DNA of 64,000 nt from Ignelater luminosus (GCA_011009095.1 VTPC01090911.1:62001-126000), one strand, 5' to 3'; positions 35,959 to 48,886 are shown, numbered from the stretch's first letter. Numbers and translations: made by a program. Notes: generated by a model not told the origin, from the letters alone.

Positions 35959-38929
35959 GTATGTTTCGGAATTATTATGCAAATTACTCTCTTCTATTTT
36001 TATTATTATAACGGAATCAATATCCTGACATGCTATCGTAAAATATGTTAGGAATTTTATTTAGGGTAAAAGAAAAGAAGTTGGGATGTGCTCTACATAA
36101 TTTTTCAATTTCTTTGTAAAACCGTAATTAATAAAGAAGAGTTTGGTACTTTTCAGTAATAAAATAGTTTCTTTGAAGGTGTTTTCAGACTATACAAAAA
36201 GTTAACAATCATTTGCCCTGCTATCATCCTTATCATACATTTATAAATTAGTAAAACGAACGTTAAAATTGCAATTTCTGGATTCTGTTCACATAAAAAA
36301 TACTGCACGTGCATTAAAAGGTGTTAGAGGTATAAGATATTTTTAATTTCATCATTAGTGTGATTTAATCGTCATAGTTAGTAGCTTCAAAAAACTGTTT
36401 TTCACACATAGAGAACATAAATACTCTTCAATGCGAGCAAGCTTAATTGTAGGTGGTTCACTATAAGATATGTACAACTACATTTGATTTATAAAATTTA
36501 AATGAATTTAACTTCCCAAGCGAACAAATTTAATTTGATTTTAACCTTACGCTTTTCTACCGAATCTAGTTAAAGAAAGCAACGTTACATTATAGTCTAA
36601 GAGTCTTCATAACACTATTTATTTTAAAACGCGTTCAACTATTGTAATTGACTTATATGTGTCACCACCAAGTACAATTTCTAATGATGACTGAAAATAA
36701 AGTAAAAAAAGATAATCAATAAAAAAATGAAGTTTGAATTCAGTAGGACCACAGGAATATAGCCAAACCTTATTAAGGTCAGTCTGTTAGGTAAAATTGG
36801 GAGTCAATAAATAATAAGTGTGCTAGCAGGCTCGATTGATGGCTGGAGATGGAACGCGGTCAACTAAAGAGTTGAACAAAATGTAACTCACAGCCAGTAC
36901 AGTGTAGAAAAACGTTGATCATTAGATTCAGCTACGCACAGGAATACTACTAACCCGGGAATTGTAAGTTTGGAGCAGAAGTTAATTATTGAAAAGCTGG
37001 AATTTTGTATACAGTGGCTTTGTTTGATGCCCTTAACACTAAAAGTTTTCAGTTCTCTTCTGTTAGATTTCTAGAATTTCAGGAGTTTGAACACCTAGAA
37101 CGAGCGCGATAAAGGATAGTTATAACTTTGAATACTTATAGTGACTAGACAACATGGCATCTGGTTTGACAGGAAGCGTCAAAAGCTTACAAATTTTGGC
37201 AAAAAAGGATTATTGATCGGATAAATAAAACTCAAATATGCAAAATGTCAGAATAAAGTGAATCATTTGCATTTTTTAAAAGCAAGTTGCTACAGTTTAA
37301 AAAATCAGAACTCATTATTTCATTAATAACAGTCTAGTTGTTAGAACAACTGCAACCTCACTACATCATGCAGTTAAAGTTAGATCAGAATCTGTTTAAT
37401 AGGCACAAGAAACTATTTAGGGCTAATGGTCATGTGGCGGAGATAGAGATAGAGTCCAGTCTTCTGGACAGTAAAGACAAATTATATTTAAATCGCGTAC
37501 TAAAATTTTAATGGCAAGTGACATATTATTCATCGTCCTTACTGGGAAAATATGCCTTGAAGGAATGTTGCTCACAAGTCGCACTTGTTGATGGGAGTGC
37601 GACCAGGTCACATGAGACCGTTACAGGCTACTTTGCTTCTGCTTAAGTATGGAAGACAAATTGTAGGTAGTACAATATTGAGTTTATGAAGACTGAAGAC
37701 AATTTTGCAGGTCGGACCTCTTTTTGAAGAGTTCCTACGCTTTTAGCTTTTTTAACTGGTACAAAATAGATGTAGGGTCGCATCTGGTAATGGCATGAAG
37801 AAAAACAGTTTTTGAACTAGATCTTTTTTTATGTTACTTTTTCCACTTGAGATGCTGATAACAGGACTCAACATGTGTATGGAACTGTCTAAATATCAAA
37901 AATAGCACATTAATAAAACAAAGTATAAAATGTACAGCAAAAACAATAGTAAACACTATTAAGCCTTGTAGACGCTTACTTTGTATCGGAATCAGCAGAA
38001 TTTACGGCTCATTAAGTTACCATTTAACTGTGCCATACAGAAATCTCCCTTAAAAGGTTATCATGCAAGACAATAAAAAAACTGGAATGCTTCAATTGGC
38101 AATGCAGAAAGGCGGAGCTGAATTACGAAGCGACTGCAAACATTAATCTCCTTGGAACGATTGCGATTTCGGAAGCTAGAATCACTCGGAGTTCAAGGTT
38201 GTATACTTGAAGTTTAAATAAAAAATCAAATTAGCCCAACCAGAAAAGAGTAAAATAAAAGAAACTTGTCTCCAAAGTTTTTGAGGCTTTCTGAAATAGC
38301 AAAAATTACCCCAGAATTAAATCCACAATTATGTATGTGGCTGAATCTACAGATGGTCAAAGACTCGCTAGTTCTCACAACACTACGACGTTGTAGTGGT
38401 CACCAGATCGCCCCGTAAACGATGTTCTCTCAGGTGCTGGTGGGGGAAAAAATTTCATCCGTAATACATTCGGTCAATCTGAGATAATAACGGACCTCCT
38501 AAGTACAGAAATTTTAGAAATAACTGGGGAAAAATTTAGCCAAGTTTCCCAATAAAACGGTAACCTTGAAATTAGGAATTTTAGGAGTTATAAATTAACA
38601 AAGACTTTGAAAATCAATTATGTTCAAGCAAAGCAAGGACGCTTATATAGGAAAAGACATTTTAAATTATTCGAAAAATCTGTTTTAAACATTTTTTTAT
38701 ACATGCTGTGTGGCGGACAGGAGGTCATGCCTGATGCCCACCTCAACGATTGTGAAGTGCTTGCACAATTACGACTGCCAAAACGGTAAGATCAACAATA
38801 CAGTAAGACTAGTAAAATTTATTGGGCTGCTCGCCACCAAATGATGATTCGTCACTTGAGCAAATGGCTCGGCATTGTTTCAAAAAAAAGTAAAAAGGGG
38901 AGAATCAATAAAAGTTTTTTTAAAAATCA
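35959..38929. other. Intronic stretch downstream of the Beat exons
   Basis: No motif-bearing ORF was recognised. Short ORFs such as 37423-37611 (-) and 38607-38789 (+) look like chance. The next Beat exon must lie within this stretch unrecognised, or beyond the LINE. Confidence 0.4.
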
Positions 38930-39110
38930 ATGTAATCCAATAGGAGTATTCACGTCTAACAGAAGATTTGAATATAGAAAAATCAAAATTTGATTTTTAA
39001 ATAATCAAAGATTATAATTAAATAAACGCGAATCCCAAATGATAAAAAGTTATAATGTAAATTGTAAAGTGACGAATTAAATTCGGGGACTTACATAAAT
39101 ATGGATTCTC
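38930..39110. repeat. Fragment similar to 45690-45850
   Basis: The segment ending GATAAAAAGTTATAATGTAA then GTGACGAATTAAATTCGGG and CATAAATATGGATTCTCAT aligns with GATAAAAAGTTGTGTAAAAA ... GTAACGAATCAGATTCAGG ... CACAAATATGGGTTTTCAT at 45760-45840. In the second place it lies at the tail of a mariner/Tc1-like transposase remnant, so this may be a scrap of the same family. The 39-kb LINE inserted into it. Confidence 0.6.
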
Positions 39111-39122
39111 ATTAGTTCAAAA
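39111..39122. repeat. Target-site duplication, left copy, of the 39-kb LINE
   Basis: ATTAGTTCAAAA is repeated exactly at 43453-43464, on the far side of the LINE and its A-rich tail. Confidence 0.85.
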
Positions 39123-39251
39123 AAAAAATTGAGTACTCGCTTGACTTTCGAAGCGTACGGACGTGTCCGCCGCTCTCTGCGTTGTCTGATAACGAGTATG
39201 TGACGAATTCAGTGACCGTTTAAGTGATAAAAACAATAAACGCGCGATAAA

Positions 39252-40660
39252 ATGAACCCACAAAACACCAGCATGCAGCCTGGAATCCCAGTAAATTATT
39301 TTGATCCAAACACACTTATGCTACAAAACAATGAATTAAGAACGATTAATCAACAATTAAATCAACAACTACAACAGTTAAATAGTGAGATTGCAGCTCT
39401 CCCATCACAATTTCAACGTGATCAGTCAAACAATCTACAGGAATCATCCAAAACAAACGATCTCTCTGCAGTACAGTACTTTAATGACGAAGAAGAATTG
39501 GAGGATGAAATAAACCCTCAATGGAGAGAAGTAAAAAGTAAGAAAGATAAAAAGAGGAAAAAGTCCGCAATGACACCGTCTCCCTCTGATAAGAAATCAG
39601 AAGTCACCAAAAGGAAGAAAGAAAAAGGCAATATACCACTGCCACCGCCCATCAAGGTGAGCAACATTAATGATTTCAATATATTCAGGTCACAAATAAA
39701 AAGTGTAGTGGCAAAACCAATACACTTTAAAGCTGTGTCCATCAATGGCTCCTAGAAATAAAAGAAGCTAACAAAGGAACAACTAACAGCCCATTTAATA
39801 AGTTAGAATTCCATACCTATCAACTTAAAAATGACAAATGGTACAGAATAGTGATCAGAGGTCTACCAGCATCAACCAAGCATGATGACATCAAGCAAGA
39901 CATAAATGCCTTAGGTCATGAAGTAGCTGTCACCACTCCTATCGTCCAGAAGTCTATAAACAAAAGCGGGGAAAAAACTACTAAGGTATTTCCATTGTTT
40001 TATGTCGATCTTGTGCAAAAGGAAAACAACAAAGAAATCTATAACATATCAAAGAACTTGTCGACTGCAAGATAACCGTAGAACCGCCTAAAAAAAAACA
40101 ATAGTATTCCCCAATGTACTAACTGTCAGCAGCTTGGACACACAAAAAACTTCTGCAGCAGAGAAGCAAGATGTGTCAAGTGTGCTGGTAAACACCATAC
40201 AAGAGAATGCAAGAAACAACGTAATAGTGTAGCAACATGTGCACTTTGCAGTGAGAAAGGACACACAGCCAACTATAAAGAATGCGCAGTGTATCAAAAG
40301 AAAAGGAAAGAACTGCAGTCAAAGAAAACTACAGCGGTACAACGGTTGCAGCAAGTAACTAACAAGCCACACAAGCCTGTAACGCCACATACCACGGTAC
40401 ACAACGAACCACAAGAACCAGTAAAGCCTTCAACCTCTGGAACCTACGCTAATGCCACCAAAAAGTCCAACGACAAACAAACTGAAGCAAAAAAACAAAA
40501 ACCTGCAAGTGACGAGCCTACCATCAGCGACATGATGAAAATGCTCACCGAATTTCAGACTGAAATGAGAAAGAATTTTAGTCAGTTATCCAAGAGGATG
40601 GAAAACTTGGAGATAACCAAAATACCCCAAACCAAGTCAAGCAGAAACAAACATGAATAA
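39252..40660 (+). pseudogene. LINE ORF1 (gag-like, zinc-knuckle RNA-binding protein)
   Basis: It starts at ATG 39252 (MNPQNTSMQPGIPVNYF). An asparagine/glutamine-rich N-terminus (residues about 1-60) is followed by an acidic then lysine-rich stretch (KSKKDKKRKK), a conserved pre-zinc-finger block (WYRIVIRGLPASTKHDDIK) and a triple CCHC zinc-knuckle array at about 40115-40280 (CTNCQQLGHTKNFC, CVKCAGKHHTREC, CALCSEKGHTANYKEC). It ends in a hydrophilic C-terminus with a likely helix (EMRKNFSQLSKRMENLE). This is the insect Jockey-type gag layout and binds the element RNA. The frame is disrupted by a frameshift at about 39750-39850 and by a stop or frameshift in and just before the A-run at about 40070-40100. 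The rest is open. Confidence 0.88.
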
Positions 40661-43298
40661 TCCGTTCCTGCGCATTATAACGTGGAATGCAAATGGGCTC
40701 AATCAAAGAGCCCAAGAACTAGAAATCTATCTGCGAACAAACAATATAGACATAGCTCTCATTTCTGAGATACATTTTTCAAACAAAAATTTTATCAAAA
40801 TACGTGGCTATGACTCCTACTGGACTACACACCCAAGTGGACGGGCTAGAGGAGGTACCGCGATCATAATCAAAGAAAATATTCAACATTATGAACGAGA
40901 ACACATTCGCGAACCTCACATTCAAGCGACTGTCATCACAATCCAACGAAATGGAGCTGACCTTAATATTGCTGCAGCATATTGTCCACCTAGACATACC
41001 CCAGCAAGAAATGACTTCATCGACATCTTTAATTTTCTCGGTCCGAGATTTATTATCGGTGGCGACTACAATATCAAACATAAAGCATGGGGATCAAGAT
41101 TAATATCACCTGGAAAAGGTAGAGAATTATTAAGTGCTATTAACCAACTAAATTGTGATCATCATTCCTCACGCAGACCGACCTACTGGCCTACAGATGT
41201 GAGAAAGACACCTGATCTATTAGATTTCTTTATATCAAAGGGAATTGGATCAAATTATATTGATGTAGAAGGCAGTGATGATCTAACATCAGATCATACC
41301 CCAGTCCTTCTATGCCTCAATGCAAATATTATCAAAAAGAAAAGAAAAACTAATCTCACAAATAAGTATACAGATTGGGACATCTTCAGAGATAAACTGG
41401 AAGAGATAATCAATTTAAAAGTAAATTTGAAATCTAAAAAGGACCTAGAATGGCAATCTAGGAATTTTATTGAGAATATCAAAACAGCAGCAAGAAAAGC
41501 TACCCCTGAAGCAAAAGAAACTCCCATATGTGAAATAAAATATCCTGCTAGTATTAGGGAACAAATTAAAGAAAGAAGGAGAGCCAGAAGGATATGGCAC
41601 ACTACCCGAAACTCTGCTGATAAAACAGAATTCAACAGAATAAGCAATCAAGTCAGAGAAATGATTAATACATACAAACAAAATTGCCTCGACGAGTACT
41701 TAAATAACCTCGGACCGGAAGTGGACAAGGAATACTCATTGTGGAAAGCGACAAGAAGATACAAAAGGCCCGTTACTCGTGTCCCTCCCATAAGAGACAC
41801 TCAAGGTAACTGGCTACGAAAAAACGGTGAAAAAGCTGAATTGTTTGCGCAACATCTAGCAAATACATTTCAACCACACGAAATACAGTCTGATATCCAA
41901 ACTATACCAACTTATCAACCAGAAATAGCATTCAAATTGTTCACACCAATAGAAATAGCAAAAGAAATAGATCAAAAAAGGCACCAGGGATCGACGAAAT
42001 ATCACCTGGGGTGTTCAAAGAACTGCCAAGGAAGGCCATTATCATGCTTACATATCTCTTCAATGCCCGCTTACGCTTGGAATACGTTCCTGAGTGCTTC
42101 AAGATGGCACAGATAATCATGTTAAAAAAGCCAGATAAGCCAGACGAGGAAGTTGGATCGTATAGACCGATTTCACTTCTTCCAACAATCTCAAAACTAT
42201 TCGAGAAACTATTTATAAAGCGGCTTAAGCCTTTAATAAACATCCCGGACTTCCAGTTCGGATTCCGAAATAAACACTCAGCTATCGATCAAGTACATCG
42301 TGTCATCAGTCATTGAACGAGCTTTTGAAGAAGGGAAATATTGCTCTGCAGTATTCCTTGATGTGTCGCAGGCGTTTGGCAGAGTGTGGCACAAAGGTTT
42401 AATCCTCAAGATGAGTAAAATGCTACCCAAAAATTACTGCAGATTGCTAGAATCATACTTAGCTAATCGGCAATTTCGAGTGATGCACGAGGATGCCAAG
42501 TCAAAATTTTATCCAATAAAAGCAGGCGTACCGCAGGGAAGTGTGTTGGGACCCCTTTTGTACCTGCTATATACTGCTGATATTCCAACATCAGATGAGA
42601 CATTCACCGGAACCTTTGCAGATGATACTGTAATCATGGCGGTAAATGAATCACAATCAATAGCAGTTGAGAAAACTCAACGCACACTGAACAAGATCAA
42701 CAGATGGACAAAAGACTGGAAAATCAAGCTTAACGAGCTGAAATGAGTCCACGTCACATATACGCTGCGGCGAAGAAATTGCAGTCTAAGAACATATCTC
42801 AACGAGGTACCAATCCCTCAAGCAGAATCAGCAAAATATCTAGGGCTTCATTTAGATTCAAGATTAAACTGGAAACACCATCTAAGAAAAAAAGCTAAAC
42901 AAATTCGAATTAAACAACGACAAATGTATTGGCTGGTTGGACATTATTCTAAAATGAATCTTCATTGTAAAAGAACTATTTATCTATCTATATTCAAACC
43001 GATATGGATGTATGGGATACAACTTTGGGGTTGTGCACATAAATCTAATCGAGATATAATACAAAAATGTCAAAACAAATTCCTGAGGATGATCACCAAC
43101 GCGTATCGATACGTAACCAATAACGAAATACATAACGACCTCAATATACTCACGATAGAGGAAGTCATCAAGGAACGAGCCAATAAACATGAGATTAGAC
43201 TTCTCAATCATCCAAACGTGGAAGCAATTCAATTATTGGACACAACCAATGAGAGAAGAAGACTGAAGCGAACAAAACCGCATGAATTATGTAGATAA
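40653..43298 (+). pseudogene. LINE ORF2 (endonuclease and reverse transcriptase)
   Basis: ATG 40653 overlaps the end of ORF1. The apurinic-type endonuclease spans residues 1-230 (ITWNANGLNQRAQELE, then LISEIHFS, GGTAIIIKE, IGGDYNIKHKAWGSR and SDHTPVLL). The RT follows, with GSYRPISLLPTISKLFEKLF, AVFLDVSQAF, GVPQGSVLGPLLYLLYTADI and palm motif FADDTVIM at about 42620. The C-terminal domain ends at 43298. The length fits Jockey ORF2 of roughly 900 residues. Defects: a frameshift at an A-run near 41970, a return shift near 42305, and one TGA stop at about 42744 after INLNELK-like residues (KIKLNELK). All catalytic motifs are otherwise intact, so the copy died recently. Confidence 0.92.
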
Positions 43299-43452
43299 AA
43301 GACGTAAGGAGTACTATTGGCAACTAAGCACTGGTTTAGTATTTCCACACAAGTCTTGTTTAATATAAACACAATTCATCTGTACTAATAAATTAATTAT
43401 ATTAAGATTGTAGTAGTCATACCTGAATAAAGGTATTATAAACAAAAAAAAA

Positions 43453-43464
43453 ATTAGTTCAAAA
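43453..43464. repeat. Target-site duplication, right copy, of the 39-kb LINE
   Basis: An exact copy of ATTAGTTCAAAA from 39111-39122, directly after the LINE A-tail. Confidence 0.85.
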
Positions 43465-44040
43465 TTACGAATCACATTAAAACTCTCCAGCACTGTAAAC
43501 CGAATTTAAAGTGTAACGTAACCTTGCATTGCAATGTACTTGTACTCTACATTGAGATCCTGTTTAGTATCAGCCCAACTAAACTCAGGAGTGGGTTTGA
43601 GCGTAGTAAAGAAGGTTATATGCACAATAAAAAAAACAGCTTTATCTAACAGAATTCATTAAAATCAAAGCACTTTATCACAGATTAAAAATGGTACATG
43701 AGCCTAAATATATTTAATTTAGTAATTTAAATAAACAGATTTAATAAACGTCAATAAGGCTTTGGTAGATCAAAATTATAAAAACTAATTAACCCATTAC
43801 TGTACAAAAAAAACAAATTCTAACTACAATCGAAATTTTGGCTTAGATGTATCAAAGACAGTTGCAGTAAAACAGGAAATATAGTTTTTTTTATAAATTT
43901 ATTCTACTTGGGTAATATTACATGTTACATTAATGTAACGCTAAGCATTAATGTGATAAAAAAAATACAATATTTACATTGAAACTAAAATAAACGAACG
44001 CAACGCAGTAGCAAGTAGATAATTGTATATTCTTAGTTAT
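43465..44040. other. Stretch without gene; contains a perfect 16-bp palindrome
   Basis: No coding motif. GTTACATTAATGTAAC at 43924-43939 is its own reverse complement, and ATTAATGTGAT recurs just after it. Such palindromes can lie inside piggyBac ends, and a piggyBac scrap starts about 100 bases on. Confidence 0.5.
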
Positions 44041-44770
44041 TGCCGCGTATGATTTGGCAAGAAGCAATCAATGCATGGACCTACATCACACTTTCTACAT
44101 TGGGCACGAGTTAAAGACTTACTGCACATCTTCTTTTTTCGTTATGAATTTTTTCGACCAAATGGTTCAGTTGATCGTATTTTATTTCATCTACCACTTT
44201 CTGCAAGTTAGAACTAGAAGAAGACCTTCCGCCTGTTCCCTTTTGGAACAGTGGAATATCTTTTCAAGTACACTTGAACTATGATTCTTTTGAAGTCTGT
44301 TTGGCTCATTTGAGTACTAGTTGATTTACGGTACAAACACCAAGCATTATTAATTGATACGTCAATTAGCCACGTAAAAAGCTGCCAATACCACTTTCTA
44401 TATCGTATTTTAATTCTGTATTGGTTTACGTTTTGGTTCATGAGGTCTGTTGTTCCCATACATTTATTGTATTCTGCTACCAGAAAGGGTCGATTCACCA
44501 TTATGTGGTTTTTCTCTATTTGGAGTATCTTTTTTAACACTTGTGACAGGCTCTGTACCGAAGGTATTTGTTGCTATGCACGCTACTAAATTATCCAGCC
44601 ATTTTGCAATCAATGCTTCATCAGTTTTGCTTATGGTAGATTCATAGTAACCTTTTTTTTTTTTTTTAAGATTTGTTTGGTGTAACTAAGAGGACAATTT
44701 TTAGGCAATCTACTTTCTCGTAGAGTTTCTGTTTTACCTTATCCATTTGTCTTCAAATATTGAAAGAAGT
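44041..44770 (-). pseudogene. piggyBac-type transposase, C-terminal third
   Basis: Minus-strand translation gives TLRESRLPKNCPL (about 44720-44680), FLVAEYNKCMGTTDLMNQNV, then IRYRKWYWQLFTWLIDVSIN and NAWCLYRKS. SQTDFKRIIVQVYLKRY follows, and finally a cysteine-rich tail (KMCSKSLTRAQCRKCDVGPC, then IDCFLPNHT) to the stop near 44046. These correspond to the end of the DDE nuclease (the GTTDLMNQ block aligns with MGGVDLMDQ) and the C-terminal RING-like zinc finger of piggyBac-family transposases. At least two frameshifts separate the blocks, and the N-terminal two thirds and the catalytic aspartates are missing. It differs from the piggyBac at 48688-52607. No TTAA-flanked ends were identified. 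Confidence 0.85.
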
Positions 44771-44884
44771 TCAGACTAGTAAATAAACTATAGAAATAGA
44801 AACTAAAAGGTAAACTTTTAATGTTTTCAGGAAAACTAGTAATCATTTTCACTTTTCCAAAACCTTTTTAGTTTCTACATCTTG
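44771..44884. other. Spacer between two transposon remnants
   Basis: Short AT-rich sequence. Nothing recognised. Confidence 0.4.
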
Positions 44885-45850
44885 GTTTATTGATTTTAAT
44901 GATGCTGGGATATGGAGACAGAAGGATAACGCAGGAAGAAATTTGCAATTTGTTTAATAAAGTGCACCTCGAATACCATATTTTTCAGTCTACTATAAGT
45001 TAGATTTTGTTTAAATTTCATGAGACGGGTGCTGTCAAAGATCGTCCAAAAACGGACAGACCTAAAGCTCTAAATAATAAACAACGTTAGAATGTAATGT
45101 TGGCTGTCGTGGAAAATCAACATGTTTCTGTTCGACAAATTGCTCGTGAACATACTTTGAAGTATGCACGCGAAGTTCTAAGAAAGGAGAAGTCGCATCC
45201 GCATAAACCTTGTGTAGTTCAAGAATTATTAGAAGATGATTTGGATCGAAGATTGCAATTTTGCAAATAACGCATAGGCTTCAGGAAAATGTAAATTTTC
45301 ATAAAAATATCCTCTTCACTGATGAGGCAACGTTTTGTTTGAATGGTACCATTAACAAGCAAAACACGCGCTACTGGTCTTCGCTAAATCCTGCCTGGTA
45401 TATAGAAGGTCACATTCAATATAAGCAGAAAGTCAATGTCTGGGCAGGAATCTTCGGAACCCAAATTTTGGGACCTTTTTTTATAGAATTTGACTTAGTT
45501 CTTGCTTTAGCTGTTCTATTTCCTAATGAACTAAATCCGGATGCACCCCATAACAGAAATTGGTTGCAGCAAGGCGGGGCTCTTTCTCATTTCGGAATTA
45601 TTATCCGACAGTTTCTTGACAATACTTTCCCTTACCGATGGATAAGCAGAAGAGGTGCAGCAGTATAGCCAGCTCGCTCGCCGGATTTAAGTCCATCTTA
45701 AAAGTAAGATTTATTAGTCCAAACTTCATTTTTAAATGTTCAGAAATTATAATTCTAATGATAAAAAGTTGTGTAAAAAGTATCCACAACATTGTAAAGT
45801 AACGAATCAGATTCAGGAACTCACAAATATGGGTTTTCATGTCCTTAAAT
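44885..45850 (+). pseudogene. mariner/Tc1-superfamily transposase remnant
   Basis: The plus strand reads LGYGDRRITQEEICNLFNK (helix-turn-helix start, about 44905), a DRPKTDRPKAL linker, VVENQHVSVRQIAREH (second HTH) and VVQELLEDDLDRRLQFC. It then enters the DDE domain in another frame (FTDEATFCLNGTINKQNTRY, KVNVWAGIFGTQILGPFFIE, FPYRWISRRGA). The first catalytic aspartate is present in FTDEATF. The second motif, usually QQDGAPPH, reads QQGGALSH, so that aspartate is lost. The region between GPFF and NWLQQ is shortened and the protein breaks off after SPDLSP. There are several stops and one clear frameshift near 45260. A homologous scrap lies at 38930-39110. No TIRs were identified. Confidence 0.85.
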
Positions 45851-48687
45851 CTACTCGGAACACTCGTGGACACTAAAGAATCAACAAATTATTACTTCGA
45901 AATTACAGCTGTGTTTATTCACCACTAGTTACGGCGGCGGTGGCTATGGATAGTTGTCTCATATTCACATCCTTTGCGCTTGCCTTGTTTACAATTTGAT
46001 AAAATCTGTATATTTCACATTAAATTGTGTAGCGCGGAGATAACATTCTCTTTAAAGTTGCACATGTATTTATAGAACATTTATAAATTTATAAATTTGA
46101 AATTGTGCGCGAAATTCTCTTAAATATACAGGAAATTGAATTTTTGTGTTTTAATTTAGACAAGAATATCTTATAAGTAAACATGCGACAGAAATATTTC
46201 CAAAAGTAAAAATTCAGCTGCGTTGTTAGAATTGCCCTAAAACAAGAAAAATCTATGTGTAAAGAATGTTCTACATGAAATATAATTAGATAATTGCATA
46301 TTGAAATAAATATGCAGGTACAGCTACATTCAAATTAATTGTTAACTTTGAAACATATAATTCAAAAGGTATTGCGTTAGCAATATCAAACAAAGAAAAG
46401 CGAAACGCTACCATGATAAATCATTTGAAATATTTTCCAATTGTGCACCCTAACGATTTTACTTTAACACTGACATCACTAAATGAGGATGAAAAAAACT
46501 AGCTCAGGAGGGATTGTTGAAGTGTCTGATAAGGATGTTGTTAGGGCAAATGAAGCTGCTGGAGCAGCAGGAGGACCCTTCTCAGCGAGCAAAAGGGCGT
46601 GCCCTATTGTTGCCACAATCACTCGTTGTACATCAACGATTTCCTTTTTTTTTATAAAAAAAGGAAGAAAAAGTCGACCTACCTCAAAGTCAGCAGCGGT
46701 TTACATTTTTTTATTTTAATAAAAACCTCTTTCTTGCTTAGAACTAGTATATTATATGAATTGCTTTACAAAGAAATTTGTTTATCAGTTAGGCTTGAAA
46801 ATTCATTTTTTAACATTTTTAATTTATTAACATCATCTTTTTGAAAAACAACGATGATAAAATGTAATCAAAGGAATTTTATAGTTGTTTACTTTTCAGG
46901 ATTTCAATTACGGCCCTTAGGAGTGTGTTTACTAAAATTTTTAATAAAGTTTTTATTGGAATCTGCAATGTTTGATCTCTGCTTTTTATTGTTTGCTGAT
47001 ATATTTGACATTTTCGTTTTCTAAATGTGTTTTACTTTTCTTTTACAGTTAGTGCCGTCGACAAAGCAAATAGCATAGTTGACTTCACCATCGTTCAGTG
47101 TATTATAATCATTTCCTTGTTTTTACAGAACAGTTAATACACAATTAATTAATATTATTTGTTTTTTATACGGTAATATTATATTTGTTTGTAAGGATGA
47201 AAGAAAATAATAGAATTGTGTGTAAGGAACGGATGATAACAACGTAAATACAGGGCGATTAAAGTATGTTTGAAGCAGTGTAACTTTGTAACGGAATGCT
47301 AAACGAGAAAAATCCATTATGAACATTTGATTGAGACTTTAAGTACTTCTATCAATCAAAATATTTCTTTTTACTTTGCAGCAATAAGAAAATTAAAAAG
47401 TCAAATCCACTTTCATTTTCGATGAATAAATTAAAAAAGTAATCTCTTTTTTTCATATATAATATGAACGACTAGATCAATCTCGGCAAAATCGAAATTG
47501 CTCATGAAATTTCATATTGAATTACTAATAACCCTTCAAAGTCAATAATCAACTTCAAAGAGTTATCGGTAATTAATTTTTAAGGAATTTTTTTCTGTAT
47601 TTTATACAGCAGCAGGAAATTCTTTTAGAATTTATGTTTGCGCAATTTTCTTTTGAAGCAACTTGGTAATGACTTGTATATTTATTACTAAGCCGTTGCA
47701 ATGTTTCAAATGGCACTTTAATAATAATTTAAGTATGTTATAATTTATTTAATGCAGTTTATATGGGGCGTTTAAAGGCATCATTAATATTGAATGAAAG
47801 AATCGAGCACGAGTTTAATTTATGCTTGCCATTGTTGAAATCATTTCACGTCTTCGGAAAATTCAAAATTTAAAATCACTACTCCTGCGTCTTTCAAAAA
47901 GGCCATTTGACTGTAAAGAAAATTTTAACTTGATTTTAATTTTATTTTTAAAATGTATTGCAATTAAACGCTCCGTATTAAGTGTTATATGGTGCACATA
48001 TGTAGTTAACATTTAAATGTGTTTGTTAGAATATTTTATTATACATGGAAATTATTTAATCAGTCATTTGTGAAAGTGCTGTAGAAAATATGACTCATTT
48101 CGTTTGGTTTTAACCTAGACAAAATGGAAGAATTTGAGTAAAACAAAGTTTATACCATTCAATCATTTAATTCAACACAGAAATCCTTCAGAATTTTTAA
48201 ACGTAAATAACTATACAATAATAACTAATTGAAACTTATAAAACTATAAATAAAACCACTAATTTATTAATATTGATGCTGAATATTTATCGTTATATAA
48301 AAAAGATCGCACCTAATGCATTACACTACAGGTGGAATATCAGAGCGCTACCCGCATGTAAAGCGCGATACATGGTAGTTAAATTAAGTGATTTGTATAA
48401 GATCAATAAAATCTGAATAATTTATTACAGGAACAAAGGAGAAGTGTAAGAATGTTAGATGATTTTAGAAAGAGAAAACTAACAAGAAGATAGCAAAGAT
48501 AATCAAAAGGAAAAAGAGAAAAAAAGAAAAACCCTTCAATAAAAATAAAATAATAAAGAAAACACCTTTAAAGCTACAGTTTCAAAAAAAGAAGAATACT
48601 TAGAGGTTGGGCATTTAAAAAAGATCTAAAAAACGAGGGGAGACAATGCAGAAGTTAAAAGAACAAATGAAGAAATAGGAACCTCAA
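45851..48687. other. 2.8-kb stretch without recognisable gene
   Basis: Mostly AT-rich with chance ORFs. A short GC-richer patch at 46483-46640 is open on both strands (plus: MRMKKTSSGGIVEVSDKDVV) but has no splice or domain support. No terminal repeats were recognised. Confidence 0.45.
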
Positions 48688-48886
48688 CCTTTAGACTACC
48701 GAGCCTTTTTCTGGCCTGAATTGGTACTGACCCTTGTTTGAGTTATTACTTAAGTTTGAAAAAGCGAAAAATGTGGTGGGACATATTGTCCCAGTTGTTT
48801 TTATGAGTGGGACAATAAGTCCCAACGGTATTATTACCCAACAAAATGCAAAAAGTAGGTTAACAAAGTAATATATTTATAAAAAA

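Larger units (their letters stand above)
39123..43452 (+). mobile_element. Nearly full-length Jockey-type LINE, recently inserted but disabled
   Basis: About 4.3 kb with the standard LINE order: a short GC-richer 5' leader (39129-39251), ORF1 (39252-40660), ORF2 overlapping it by eight bases (40653-43298), a 3' untranslated part and an A-tail (43443-43452). An exact 12-bp target-site duplication flanks it, which marks one whole insertion by target-primed reverse transcription and suggests recent age. Both ORFs carry a few disabling changes. Diverged relatives are present at 1-2353 and, as a tail only, at 22806-23402. The insertion is in the sense direction of the Beat gene, presumably within its intron. 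Confidence 0.92.

Noticed and set aside
38721-38785. Candidate third Beat exon bounded by AG and GTAAGA, slightly GC-rich
   Set aside because: Joined in the phase left by the 35958 donor it meets a stop within five codons, and it has no Beat similarity.
46483-46719. 78-codon plus-strand ORF, also open on the other strand
   Set aside because: Low-complexity alanine/glycine and serine content from a GC-rich patch, with no domain or splice evidence.
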